NCBI RefSeq assembly: GCF_002153425.1
Contig: NZ_KZ119600.1
Coordinates: 2,112,259-2,176,258, forward strand
Direction: 5' to 3'
Source of the DNA: Litchfieldia alkalitelluris
Lineage (GTDB): Bacteria; Bacillota; Bacilli; Bacillales; Salisediminibacteriaceae
DNA: 64,000 nucleotides
The position numbers and the translations under genes were made by a program. Shown one piece after another: positions 10,045-18,811 of the stretch; within the stretch, counting starts at the first letter, position 1; each line of letters opens with the position of its first letter. The notes under the pieces are model-generated. The model was given only the letters and a program-made list of their open reading frames with translations, ran no database searches and was not told the origin of the DNA.

Positions 10045-12816
10045 ATGGAATCGGTACGTTTTGTAGTTATTGATGTGGAGACGACAGGTGTCTCTTATAC
10101 AAAAGGGGATAGAATAATACAGCTGGCTTACGTTGTTATTGAAAATAAAAAAGTAATCGATAGGTATTCCACATATTTGAATCCGAATAGGGAAATTCCA
10201 CCTTTTATTCAATCATTAACGAATATTAATGATGAATTAGTGAAGAATGCTCCCACTTTCGGAGAGATTGTGCCAAAGTTATTAAAAGCACTTGATGGTG
10301 CTTTTTTTGTGGCTCATAATGTGGACTTTGATTTGAATTTTATTAATGATGAGATTGTTGGTACAGGTTATGATCCATTTAATGGACCAGTGATTGATAC
10401 TGTAGAGCTTTCTAGAATAGCGTTTCCAACTTCAGATGGATTCAAGTTATCTCAGCTCTCAGAGAGTTTTTCAGTAGATCACAATGAGCCCCATCGCGCT
10501 GACAGTGATGCGGAAGCTACGGCTCAATTGTTATTAGAAATCATTAGGAAGCTTTCGAGTTTACCTACTGAACCCTTAATACAACTAAATAAGATGAAGC
10601 AATATTTGAAAAGCAATATTAACTCCTTATTACATGTATGGTTAGAGAATAGCGTTACAGACCTTGAACGTTTTGAAAGTTATCGAGGAATTGCATTTAT
10701 AAGGGATCTAGAAGGTGAGGAAGATTGCTCACAGACGATTTTAGAAAAAGATTATCAGACCTTCCATGACGAATTCCTAACCGATAAAACATGGTTTAGT
10801 GAGAAAATGGCAGGGTATGAATTGAGACAAGGTCAATTAGAGATGATGGAATTTGTTAATGAATCATTTCAGGATAGTGAATTTGGTTTGATTGAAGCTG
10901 GGACAGGAACTGGTAAAACTCTGGCATATCTCATACCTTCAGCTTTTCGTTCTATTGAAACTGGTAAGCCAGTTGTTATAAGTACTTACACTACTCAACT
11001 ACAGGAGCAGCTAGCTAAAAAAGAGGTGCCCACACTTAAAATGCTTCTTCCCTTTCCAATTTCCACTGCCGTTTTAAAGGGGAGAAGTCATTACATATGT
11101 TTGAAAAAATTTGAAGACCTTTTGTTGTATGATTCTATAGAATCATATGAGCGAACTATTGCGAAAGCTCAAATATTAATATGGTTAACGGAGACAGAAA
11201 CTGGTGATGTAGAAGAGCTTAATCTGGCAGGGAAATCAAGAAAATTTTGGAGCGAGGTGGCAAGTGATGCATTAACTTGTACCTCCCCAAAATGCCCATG
11301 GTTCTTTAAATGTTTTTACCAACGTGCAAGGAAAAAGGCTAAAGGGGCTAACATTCTTATTACAAATCATTCCCTGATCCTTTCTGAAATTATGGCCAAT
11401 CATCAGGCAATTCCTAACTATAAAGACATCGTTATTGATGAAGCGCATCACCTAGAAGACACTGCAACGGAACAATTTGGGCATTATTTGGATTACTTAT
11501 CTTTAACCCATCTCTTAAATGAACTCGGTTTGAAGGATAGTGATGGATTACTAGATCACCTTACTAAGTTTTTTACAGATAGTGACGAGAGTCTCGTGAA
11601 AGAAGTAGAGGATAATTCAAAGGAGCTAAAACAAGAATGGTCTGATCTTTTTTTACTACTCCACCAATATATTGTGAAGGCAAATGGAAGCCAAAATGAA
11701 ACTGGCAGAATTACTGCAACAATTGATAGTAATTCTTCTAATTGGCATAATGTAAAGGAGGCCATCGACAGGTGTTCTTATTACATGGAGTTATGGATAA
11801 CTAGCGTAAGAAATTTAAATACAGTTGTAGATAGCTTCAAGGATAATGCTCGTAGTGATAATCTCAGTAAGTATCTTGACCGTGCCAATGACGTAATCGA
11901 GGTTTTTCATTCATTACTAGTAAGGCCAGATGACGAAATGATTTATTGGCTAGAAGCGGAAACAAAAGGACCAAAGCATTCAGTGTTTGTTCAAGGTAAA
12001 CCGATTCATGTTTCAGATATTTTAGCCGACAAATTCTTTAATAAAAAACATAGTGTTGTATTAACATCAGCAACACTATCAGTTAATAATAAATTTGATT
12101 ATATTATGCAACGATTTGGGTTAGAGGATTTTCCTGTTAAAACAAAAATAGTGGATTCCCCATTTCAATGGAAGAGTCAAGCGCAGCTAATGATTCCAAC
12201 GGATATGCCTTTAATTAATGATGTTGGGGAACAAGCATATATAGAATCTGTTGTTTTACAGTTGTATCGTATTGCTGAAGTTACAAAAGGAAAAATGCTT
12301 GTACTATTTACCTCATACGATATGTTAAAAAGAAGCTATTACTTATTAAAAGAAATTATTAGTGAAGAGTATGTGTTAATTGCCCAGGGGGTTCAAACAG
12401 GAAGCCGTACGAAGCTAACGAAAAACTTTCAGCAATTTGAGAAATCTATTCTATTAGGTACAAGCAGCTTCTGGGAAGGTGTGGACATTCCTGGCAAAGA
12501 TTTAAGTGCCATTGTTATAGTAAGACTACCTTTTACACCTCCAAATGATCCAATTTATAAAGCAAAGGCGGAAGCTTTAAATCAAGAGGGAAAAAACCCA
12601 TTTATGAAGCTAGCTTTGCCGCAGGCGATCATTCGTTTTAAACAAGGATTTGGTAGATTAATTCGTACCTCCCATGATAAGGGAGTAGTTATTGTATTAG
12701 ACCGTAGGATCGTTACGACAAGATACGGCAAAGCTTTTATTAAATCCTTGCCACCTGTTAATGTAGTTGAAGATTCTATGGAAAAATTGGAAATGAATTT
12801 GATAAATTGGTTATAA
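10045..12816 (+). CDS. dinG: DinG-type exonuclease/helicase
   Basis: A 923-residue fusion. Residues about 1-170 are a DEDD 3'-5' exonuclease (VVIDVETTG; HNVDFDLNF; HRADSDAEAT). The remainder is an XPD/DinG superfamily 2 helicase with Walker A GTGTGKT (Lys291), the DEAH box (Asp465) and the C-terminal motif QGFGRLIR. Four cysteines, Cys352 and Cys412-Cys417-Cys423 (C-x4-C-x5-C), match the spacing of the iron-sulfur ligands of E. coli DinG. ATG 10045 has GGAGG 7 bases upstream; the open frame from 9997 overlaps the previous gene. Confidence 0.92.
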   Translation: MESVRFVVIDVETTGVSYTKGDRIIQLAYVVIENKKVIDRYSTYLNPNREIPPFIQSLTNINDELVKNAPTFGEIVPKLLKALDGAFFVAHNVDFDLNFINDEIVGTGYDPFNGPVIDTVELSRIAFPTSDGFKLSQLSESFSVDHNEPHRADSDAEATAQLLLEIIRKLSSLPTEPLIQLNKMKQYLKSNINSLLHVWLENSVTDLERFESYRGIAFIRDLEGEEDCSQTILEKDYQTFHDEFLTDKTWFSEKMAGYELRQGQLEMMEFVNESFQDSEFGLIEAGTGTGKTLAYLIPSAFRSIETGKPVVISTYTTQLQEQLAKKEVPTLKMLLPFPISTAVLKGRSHYICLKKFEDLLLYDSIESYERTIAKAQILIWLTETETGDVEELNLAGKSRKFWSEVASDALTCTSPKCPWFFKCFYQRARKKAKGANILITNHSLILSEIMANHQAIPNYKDIVIDEAHHLEDTATEQFGHYLDYLSLTHLLNELGLKDSDGLLDHLTKFFTDSDESLVKEVEDNSKELKQEWSDLFLLLHQYIVKANGSQNETGRITATIDSNSSNWHNVKEAIDRCSYYMELWITSVRNLNTVVDSFKDNARSDNLSKYLDRANDVIEVFHSLLVRPDDEMIYWLEAETKGPKHSVFVQGKPIHVSDILADKFFNKKHSVVLTSATLSVNNKFDYIMQRFGLEDFPVKTKIVDSPFQWKSQAQLMIPTDMPLINDVGEQAYIESVVLQLYRIAEVTKGKMLVLFTSYDMLKRSYYLLKEIISEEYVLIAQGVQTGSRTKLTKNFQQFEKSILLGTSSFWEGVDIPGKDLSAIVIVRLPFTPPNDPIYKAKAEALNQEGKNPFMKLALPQAIIRFKQGFGRLIRTSHDKGVVIVLDRRIVTTRYGKAFIKSLPPVNVVEDSMEKLEMNLINWL

Positions 12817-12857
12817 TTTTAATGTTGTCCCAGATCGAACAGAAAGGAGTGAATAGG

Positions 12858-13736
12858 ATGCAATTATATCGTCCAGTTTTATGTAGCTTAATTGTCCTTT
12901 TCATTTTCTTATCTACAATAAGTTATGTTCATGCTGATAAAGTAGAATTAAACTTAGGCCAAAATGAGGTAGCGTACACTTTTTTTGATCTTTCTCATGG
13001 AGAGGCAACATTGCTTCAAGGTGGGATGAACCAATCTGTGTTAATTAATACAGGACATAGTAACAGTCAGGAAGAATTAGAAGATCGTTTGCGTATGTAT
13101 CACGTTGATACGATAGATACATTAATGATAACAAGTAAACAGGCTGAGTATATTGGGAATATAAGCTGGATACTTAAGAATTATCCAGTGAAGAGGATTG
13201 TCATACCAGCATCATTGGAAAAAAAGTTTGCACCACTATTAAAAAAGTATAGTGGAGATGTTTCTTTATATAAAAAAGGTGACACATTTTCTTTATTTGA
13301 TAATATCCATATCGATATACTGTATGTTGAAGAATTAAAAGGAATTGATGAAGGCGGTTCTGCATTTTTCATTACTCACCGAAGTAATAAACTCCTTTAT
13401 TTATCAGTAGCAAATTTTAATGTGGAGGAGGAGCTTGTTAAAGAATACGACCTAAAATCAACTGTATTTAAGGTTCCAGATTTCGGCAGTGATCAAGGAA
13501 CTTCAGAGGATTTACTTAAAGAGGTAGATCCACAAGTTGCCGTTATTTTCAAAAATGGAGAGGACGCACCAAGTAATTTTGTTTTAGAAAGATTAGAGGA
13601 AACATGGATTGATGTTTATCAAACTGCTCGAATCGGTTCCGTAACCATAAAATGTATGGAGGAAGACTATGAAGTCATAACAGTTAGGGCAAGTGAAAAT
13701 AATTCCCTACCAAAAAGCTGGCTCACATTTAATTAG
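12858..13736 (+). CDS. Secreted ComEC-like metallo-beta-lactamase-fold protein lacking metal ligands
   Basis: This 292-residue protein begins with a signal peptide (hydrophobic run ending near SYVHADKVEL). The body follows the ComEC C-terminal pattern of the metallo-beta-lactamase fold: FFDLSHGEATLL, a strand ending INTGHS, the stretch TLMITSKQAEYIGN (residues about 88-101) where active enzymes have HxHxDH, and VPDFGSDQGTSEDLL (near 205-219) where ComEC-type proteins usually have VPHHGS. The metal-binding His and Asp residues are therefore missing, so it is probably not a hydrolase and may bind a ligand. ATG 12858 follows AAAGGAGTGAAT. No role is inferred from neighbours; a hairpin follows. 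Confidence 0.65.
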   Translation: MQLYRPVLCSLIVLFIFLSTISYVHADKVELNLGQNEVAYTFFDLSHGEATLLQGGMNQSVLINTGHSNSQEELEDRLRMYHVDTIDTLMITSKQAEYIGNISWILKNYPVKRIVIPASLEKKFAPLLKKYSGDVSLYKKGDTFSLFDNIHIDILYVEELKGIDEGGSAFFITHRSNKLLYLSVANFNVEEELVKEYDLKSTVFKVPDFGSDQGTSEDLLKEVDPQVAVIFKNGEDAPSNFVLERLEETWIDVYQTARIGSVTIKCMEEDYEVITVRASENNSLPKSWLTFN

Positions 13737-13754
13737 TAGCTTAAATTAACAAAG

Positions 13755-13784
13755 CAAAGCACCTGAGGTGCATCAGGTGCTTTG
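13755..13784. terminator. Strong hairpin, probable terminator
   Basis: CAAAGCACCTGA and TCAGGTGCTTTG form a perfect 12-bp stem with a 6-base loop, 18 bases after the stop of the ComEC-like gene. The U-tract is short, so termination efficiency is uncertain. Confidence 0.7.
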
Positions 13785-13923
13785 TGGGTGAATGTGTAGG
13801 TTAGAATTGAATTTTTTTTCAAATGTACACTTAATTCACTTGATCTGGAAATTTTGTCTGTCTAAAATTGACGCTGATTGTGTTAAAATGATTGGGACGA
13901 TATGGTGACCTTAAGGAGATAAA

Positions 13924-14022
13924 ATGTTTCTCATTTTGATACCATTCAGCTGTGGGATTAGTTGCTACATTATTTATTTCGTTTTCCCTCACGCTCAATC
14001 ATCCTTTTCTTTGGAGCGGTAA
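13924..14022 (+). CDS. Candidate 32-residue small membrane peptide
   Basis: ATG 13924 is preceded by a near-ideal ribosome site (TTAAGGAGATAAA) and opens a 32-codon frame ending TAA. The product is hydrophobic through its middle (about residues 2-23, with two Cys) and ends in a short polar tail, so it could be a single-pass membrane peptide. It lies in the 389-base gap before ypmA, which otherwise shows no gene. I do not recognise it; a chance frame or a leader peptide is possible. Confidence 0.35.
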   Translation: MFLILIPFSCGISCYIIYFVFPHAQSSFSLER

Positions 14023-14125
14023 TAATAGTATCTGCCGATGAACGAAGAGTATGATTGACAATATTTCACCACGTTGGGAAAGAGTAATGTGTATAGTGTT
14101 TTCTGTTCAAAAAGGGGTTGAAGAA

Positions 14126-14311
14126 ATGGAACGAGACGAGGATAAAAAAGGGATATCAAAATTACATTCAATAAAGGTTGAAAAGTGTCATGACCTATAT
14201 AAAGTTGTAGATGGGTTAAACCGAACATTAAAAGATAGAGATTTAATGTTTGGGCTGGCATTAGATGAAAAGGATCATGAAAAGATGATTGTTACTATTT
14301 ATGAAACGTAA
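14126..14311 (+). CDS. ypmA: Conserved small protein YpmA
   Basis: A 61-residue soluble protein whose middle (CHDLYKVVDGLNRTLKDRDL) and end (MFGLALDEKDHEKMI) match my recollection of B. subtilis YpmA. Function is unknown. The frame is open from 14051, but ATG 14126 follows AAAAGGGGTTGAAGAA and gives the family's length. It precedes ypmB, as in B. subtilis. Confidence 0.8.
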   Translation: MERDEDKKGISKLHSIKVEKCHDLYKVVDGLNRTLKDRDLMFGLALDEKDHEKMIVTIYET

Positions 14312-14323
14312 GTGGGTGTGTTG

Positions 14324-14947
14324 ATGAAGGGATGGATTATAGCAATTTTCATATTATTTTTAAGTATTGGAATAGGTATAAGCTTTAAGGTTTATCAGGT
14401 TACTTCTGAACCATTGGTGGACAGGTTGGAAGAAGCAAAAGAATTGGTTTTAAATCACACAGAGCTCCTGGATGTTAATTATGTAAATTACTTCCACGGA
14501 AGGAGATCCTTCCAAGTATTTGAAGGAAAAGATCAAGATGGTAACGAGCATTTTGTGTGGGTGGAAGAACTAATTGAGGACGAAGATATAGAACCAGGAA
14601 GTATAGAGATTGATGACATTCCCATTTCTGACACAACTGAAAATGAAGTTGACGTTACAGAAGATACTGATGAATCTGAGGACATGGAGGAGCAAGATCA
14701 TGTTGAGAAGGAGAGGGAACCCCAAATCATCACACGGCTTAAAAACGAAGGTTTAACGAGTTCAGATGTAAGGTCCATTATCCAAGATCGCTTAAATATC
14801 AATGAACTAAAAAGTATTAGTTTAGGTATCATTGGAAGCACTCCCGTATATGAAATAATTTATGTAGATAATGATGAGAGACATTCTTTTTATTATATGA
14901 CTTATCATGATGGGACTTATATCCGTCATTATCAGTTCAGAAAGTAA
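14324..14947 (+). CDS. ypmB: YpmB-like membrane-anchored protein with acidic insert
   Basis: The N-terminus is a single membrane anchor (IIAIFILFLSIGIGISFKVY); the rest should face outside and contains a PepSY-like/DUF5590 region (VNYVNYFHGRRSFQVFEGKD and the final part ending YYMTYHDGTYIRHYQF). Between the two structured parts, about residues 90-128, lies a strongly acidic Asp/Glu-rich linker, which makes the protein 207 residues, longer than the roughly 160 of B. subtilis YpmB. ATG 14324 is chosen over the upstream GTG 14312 because the anchor begins there. Function unknown. Confidence 0.8.
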   Translation: MKGWIIAIFILFLSIGIGISFKVYQVTSEPLVDRLEEAKELVLNHTELLDVNYVNYFHGRRSFQVFEGKDQDGNEHFVWVEELIEDEDIEPGSIEIDDIPISDTTENEVDVTEDTDESEDMEEQDHVEKEREPQIITRLKNEGLTSSDVRSIIQDRLNINELKSISLGIIGSTPVYEIIYVDNDERHSFYYMTYHDGTYIRHYQFRK

Positions 14948-14964
14948 TACTAGTATAACGTTCG

Positions 14965-14994
14965 TTGACTTCTTTTTTTTAAGAGTTGTATAAT
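14965..14994 (+). promoter_or_regulatory. SigA-type promoter of asnS
   Basis: TTGACT (14965-14970) and TATAAT (14989-14994) with an 18-base spacer lie about 55 bases before the asnS start and after the ypmB stop, so asnS has its own promoter. No T-box leader fits in the short gap. Confidence 0.75.
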
Positions 14995-15048
14995 ATGTAA
15001 GTGGATGAAGCGTAAAATAAAAGGATTTATGAAGTTTTGGAGGGAATA

Positions 15049-16341
15049 ATGTTGAAAACAACAATTTCAGAAGTGGGGAAATATGTAGATCAAACAGTAA
15101 CTATTGGAGCTTGGCTTGCGAATAAGCGTTCCAGCGGGAAAATCGCATTTCTACAACTAAGGGATGGGACAGGCTTCATACAAGGTGTTGTTGTTAAAGC
15201 TGAAGTAGATGAAGAGGTCTTTAAGCAAGCTAAAGAATTAACACAAGAGAGCTCCTTGTACGTTACAGGTGTTGTAAGAAAAGATGAACGTTCCCCGTCA
15301 GGATATGAGTTAACAGTAACTTCATTAGAAATAATACATGCAGCAACTGATTATCCTATTACACCAAAGGAACATGGCACAGAATTTTTAATGGATCATC
15401 GACACCTTTGGTTACGTTCAAGAAGACAGCATGCAGTAATGAAAGTTAGGAATGAGATTATTCGTGCTACATATGAGTTTTTCAATGAGAATGGATTTGC
15501 AAAAGTTGATCCTCCAATTTTAACAGGGAATTCAGCAGAAGGAACAACGAATTTATTTCATACAAAGTATTTTGATGAAGAAGCTTTTTTATCACAAAGT
15601 GGACAGCTATACATGGAAGCTGCTGCAATGGCATTAGGAAAAGTATTTTCATTTGGTCCAACTTTCCGTGCTGAGAAATCAAAAACACGAAGGCATTTAA
15701 TTGAATTTTGGATGATAGAACCTGAAATGGCATTTATGGACCATGATGAAAGCTTAGAGGTTCAAGAAAAATACGTATCTCACATTGCCCAGTCAGTACT
15801 TAAGAATTGCCAGCAAGAGTTAAAAGCGTTGGAAAGAGATACTTCTAAATTAGAGAAGGTTCAGGCACCTTTCCCAAGAATTTCGTATGATGAAGCTATT
15901 GAAATGCTTCAAAAAGATGGTCATGAAATTAAGTGGGGAGAAGATTTTGGTGCTCCTCATGAAACGGCTATAGCAGAAAAATATGATAAGCCTGTATTCA
16001 TTACTAATTATCCAGCAGAAATCAAAGCATTTTACATGAAGCCTCATCCAGAACGTCCAGAGGTAGTATTATGTGCTGATTTAATTGCACCAGAAGGCTA
16101 TGGTGAAATAATTGGTGGTAGCCAAAGAATAGATGATGAAGAACTACTTAAACAAAGATATGACGAGCATAACTTATCACTAGACGCTTACCAGTGGTAT
16201 TTAGATTTACGTAAATATGGTTCAGTACCTCACTCAGGCTTTGGTTTAGGTTTAGAGCGTACTGTAGCTTGGATGTGTGGAGTAGAGCATGTTCGTGAAA
16301 CCATTCCATTCCCGCGTTTGCTCAACAGACTATATCCATAA
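15049..16341 (+). CDS. asnS: Asparaginyl-tRNA synthetase
   Basis: A class IIb synthetase charging tRNA-Asn. Residues about 1-100 form the OB-fold anticodon domain ([20 protein letters not shown]); the catalytic core carries motif 2 ([12 protein letters not shown]) and motif 3 ([12 protein letters not shown]). The 430-residue length equals that of B. subtilis. ATG 15049 follows GGAGGG with a 4-base spacer; TTG 15037 overlaps that site and is rejected. In B. subtilis aspB lies between ypmB and asnS; here it is absent. Confidence 0.97.
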   Translation: MLKTTISEVGKYVDQTVTIGAWLANKRSSGKIAFLQLRDGTGFIQGVVVKAEVDEEVFKQAKELTQESSLYVTGVVRKDERSPSGYELTVTSLEIIHAATDYPITPKEHGTEFLMDHRHLWLRSRRQHAVMKVRNEIIRATYEFFNENGFAKVDPPILTGNSAEGTTNLFHTKYFDEEAFLSQSGQLYMEAAAMALGKVFSFGPTFRAEKSKTRRHLIEFWMIEPEMAFMDHDESLEVQEKYVSHIAQSVLKNCQQELKALERDTSKLEKVQAPFPRISYDEAIEMLQKDGHEIKWGEDFGAPHETAIAEKYDKPVFITNYPAEIKAFYMKPHPERPEVVLCADLIAPEGYGEIIGGSQRIDDEELLKQRYDEHNLSLDAYQWYLDLRKYGSVPHSGFGLGLERTVAWMCGVEHVRETIPFPRLLNRLYP

Positions 16342-16472
16342 TAAGAAAGAACTTCGTAAGGGCGAATACTTGTTGTAAAATTGAGCACCAAGTTTAACAG
16401 AGCATTGATAAAGACTGTCTCTTAGGATAAGTAGTTCCGTTTAGTGAGAGAATACTTAAGATTATATTGCAA

Positions 16473-16515
16473 AAACGAGACCTTTTCACAAAGTGAATTT
16501 GTCTCGTTTTTTTCG
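16473..16515 (+). terminator. Intrinsic terminator after asnS
   Basis: AAACGAGAC and GTCTCGTTT pair, with an inner TTCAC/GTGAA helix, followed by a run of T. It lies about 130 bases after the asnS stop and just before the tandem repeat array. Confidence 0.85.
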
Positions 16516-16538
16516 TTATATAACCCATGTGTCCGTAT

Positions 16539-17190
16539 CAGGTATGAAAAATAGAAAAAATGAAATCTCATACCAGATCGACGCTTGATCAGGTATGAAA
16601 AATAGAAAAATCAAAATCTCATACCAGATCGACGCTTGATCAGGTATGAAAAATAGAAAAAATGAAATCTCATACCTAATCGACGCTTGATCAGGTATGA
16701 AAAACAGAAAAATCAAAATCTCATACCGGATCGGAGCTTGATCAGGTATGAAAAACAGAAAAATCAAAATCTCATACCAGATCTGCCCTTAATCAGGTAT
16801 GAAAAACAGAAAAACCAAAATCTCATACCAGATCGGAGCCTGATCAGGTATGAAAAATAAAAAAAAGAAATCTCATACCAGATCGACGCTTGATCAGGTA
16901 TGAAAAACAAAAAAATCAAAATCTCATACCGGATCTGCCCTTGATCAGGTATGAAAAATAGAAAAAATGAAATCTCGTACCAGATCGACGCTTGATCAGG
17001 TATGAAAAACAAAAAAATCAAAATCTCATACCGGATCTGCCCTTGATCAGGTATGAAAAATAGAAAAAATGAAATCTCGTACCAGATCGACGCTTGATCA
17101 GGTATGAAAAACAAAAAAATCAAAATCTCATACCGGATCTGCCCTTGATCAGGTATGAAAAAAAGAAAAACCAAAATCTCATACCTAATC
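16539..17190. repeat. 13-unit, 51-bp tandem hairpin repeat array
   Basis: Units start with CAGGTATGA at 16539, 16590, 16641, 16692, 16743, 16794, 16845, 16895, 16946, 16997, 17048, 17099 and 17150. All are 51 bp except the seventh (50 bp). Across every junction, TCATACC-x-GATC, a 7-base loop, and GATC-x-GGTATGA form a roughly 12-bp hairpin, giving 12 hairpins in a row joined by A-rich linkers. Units 8, 10 and 12 are identical and 9 and 11 are identical, so the last part is a 102-bp dimer repeat. Because 51 is a multiple of 3, the minus strand has long repetitive open frames (about 83 and 136 codons) that look like a by-product. It lies between the asnS terminator and dnaD. Confidence 0.9.
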
Positions 17191-17403
17191 GCTCATCGGT
17201 CGGAGTGGGTCCAGCCTTTATGAGAAGGGGACCTCGAATTATTCAAATATAGTAGCTCGCCGTGAGTTCAATTACATCATGTATATGATGTATTTTCCCG
17301 GTAGACATAATAAAGAATGGCATCAAAGTAAAAATTAAAGAACCACCGTATTTTATGTGAGAGACATTAGATCATGATATAATATTGAGGTGAGGTGGTA
17401 CTA

Positions 17404-18129
17404 GTGAACTTAAACGAAAAACAATTATTAACACTTTTTATGGACAAGCCATTTTTCATTCCAACGTCCATTTTTACATCTTATACAAAAATAGGTCTTA
17501 ACGACCAACAATTCTTATTGTTAATGCACATACATCAATTTTCACAGGAAGGTAACTCATTTCCAACACCGAATCAGCTACAAGAGAGAATGGGCGTAGA
17601 TGAAACGGAATGCACAAACCTTCTAAAAAATCTAATTAAGCGTGGTTTCCTTACTATTGAAGAAGAGCAAGACTCTGATGGACGTCTATCAGAAGCATTT
17701 TCAATTAAACCTTTATATGAAAAAATGCTATTATTTCTAGATAATTCAGGTATGGAGCAAGCAAATCAAACAAAACAAATGGTGGAAGGTCAATTATTTC
17801 GTCGTTTTGAAGAGGAGTTTTCTAGACCATTGTCTCCAATGGAGATGGAAATGATATCTATGTGGTTAGATGAAGATGGCCATGCAACAGAAATGATAGA
17901 GGCTGCATTAAGGGAATCTGTTGTTTCTGGAAAGTTAAGTTTTCGATATATTGACCGAATTTTATTTGATTGGAAAAAGAATGGTATTCGCTCCGTGCAA
18001 CAAGCAAAATTACATGGTGAAAGAATACGACAAAAATCAAAAGGAACTACAAGCAGAACAGATAATAAAGCAGAATCGTCAAAAGTACGTCATCCACATT
18101 ATAATTGGTTAAAGCCAGATAAATATTGA
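17404..18129 (+). CDS. dnaD: DNA replication initiation protein DnaD
   Basis: DnaD binds DnaA and DNA and helps load the replicative helicase with DnaB and DnaI. The N-terminal winged helix is visible (FPTPNQLQERMGVDETECTN), and the C-terminal DnaB2 domain ends with the conserved LSFRYIDRILFDWKKNGI. At 241 residues the length is typical. GTG 17404 is chosen because GAGGTGAGGTGG lies 5-15 bases before it; GTG 17395 is inside that site. TATAAT at 17378-17383 is a likely -10 element. nth follows after 22 bases. Confidence 0.93.
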   Translation: MNLNEKQLLTLFMDKPFFIPTSIFTSYTKIGLNDQQFLLLMHIHQFSQEGNSFPTPNQLQERMGVDETECTNLLKNLIKRGFLTIEEEQDSDGRLSEAFSIKPLYEKMLLFLDNSGMEQANQTKQMVEGQLFRRFEEEFSRPLSPMEMEMISMWLDEDGHATEMIEAALRESVVSGKLSFRYIDRILFDWKKNGIRSVQQAKLHGERIRQKSKGTTSRTDNKAESSKVRHPHYNWLKPDKY

Positions 18130-18151
18130 AAAATGATAGGGGAAGAAAGGT

Positions 18152-18811
18152 ATGTTAACTAAAAAACAAATTGAGTATGTTTTAGAAACAATGGGAGAGA
18201 TGTTTCCTAATGCAGAATGTGAACTAACCCATTCCAATCCATTTGAGCTTACCATTGCTGTAGTACTATCAGCTCAATGTACCGATGCATTAGTAAACAA
18301 AGTAACACCACATCTTTTTGACAAATATAAGGAACCAGAAGATTACATTCAAGCTCCCCTTGAGGAATTGGAACAGGATATTAGAAAGATTGGATTATTC
18401 CGTAGTAAAGCAAAAAACATTAAAAAGCTATGCCAATCATTAATAGAAGACTATGGGGGAGAGATTCCAACGGAGAAGTCAGAACTTGTTAAGCTTGCTG
18501 GGGTAGGTCGAAAAACAGCTAACGTTGTTGCTTCAGTTGCTTTTGGTGAACCTGCTATCGCTGTTGATACACACGTTGAGAGAGTAAGTAAGCGACTTGG
18601 AATATGTAAGTGGAAGGACTCGGTTTTAGAAGTAGAAAAAACATTAATGCGAAAAATCCCAATGGAAGAATGGTCGGACACCCATCATCGCATGATCTTC
18701 TTTGGTAGATATCATTGCAAAGCACAATCACCACAATGTCCTGAATGCCCACTATTGGAGGTATGTCGTGAAGGGAAGAAAAGGATGAAAAAGCGGGGAG
18801 TTGTTGTATGA
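18152..18811 (+). CDS. nth: Endonuclease III
   Basis: Nth removes oxidised pyrimidines and cuts the AP site. The helix-hairpin-helix with the catalytic Lys (LAGVGRKTANVV) and the catalytic Asp (AVDTHVERVS) are present, and the C-terminus has the iron-sulfur loop C-x6-C-x2-C-x5-C (HCKAQSPQCPECPLLEVC). The 219-residue length is normal. Its stop overlaps the ATG of ypoC (ATGA). The dnaD-nth-ypoC-ponA-recU neighbourhood matches B. subtilis. Confidence 0.96.
   Translation: MLTKKQIEYVLETMGEMFPNAECELTHSNPFELTIAVVLSAQCTDALVNKVTPHLFDKYKEPEDYIQAPLEELEQDIRKIGLFRSKAKNIKKLCQSLIEDYGGEIPTEKSELVKLAGVGRKTANVVASVAFGEPAIAVDTHVERVSKRLGICKWKDSVLEVEKTLMRKIPMEEWSDTHHRMIFFGRYHCKAQSPQCPECPLLEVCREGKKRMKKRGVVV

Noticed and set aside
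14948..15048. T-box leader before asnS
   Set aside because: Only 101 bases separate ypmB and asnS, with a promoter in it; no room for the T-box structure and no AGGGTGG-type core seen.
16516..17174. Repetitive protein genes on the minus strand
   Set aside because: No ribosome site or start, and the frame is a consequence of the 51-bp period; a 50-bp unit shifts it.
16539..17190. CRISPR array
   Set aside because: The whole 51-bp unit repeats with few changes; there are no unique spacers and no cas genes.
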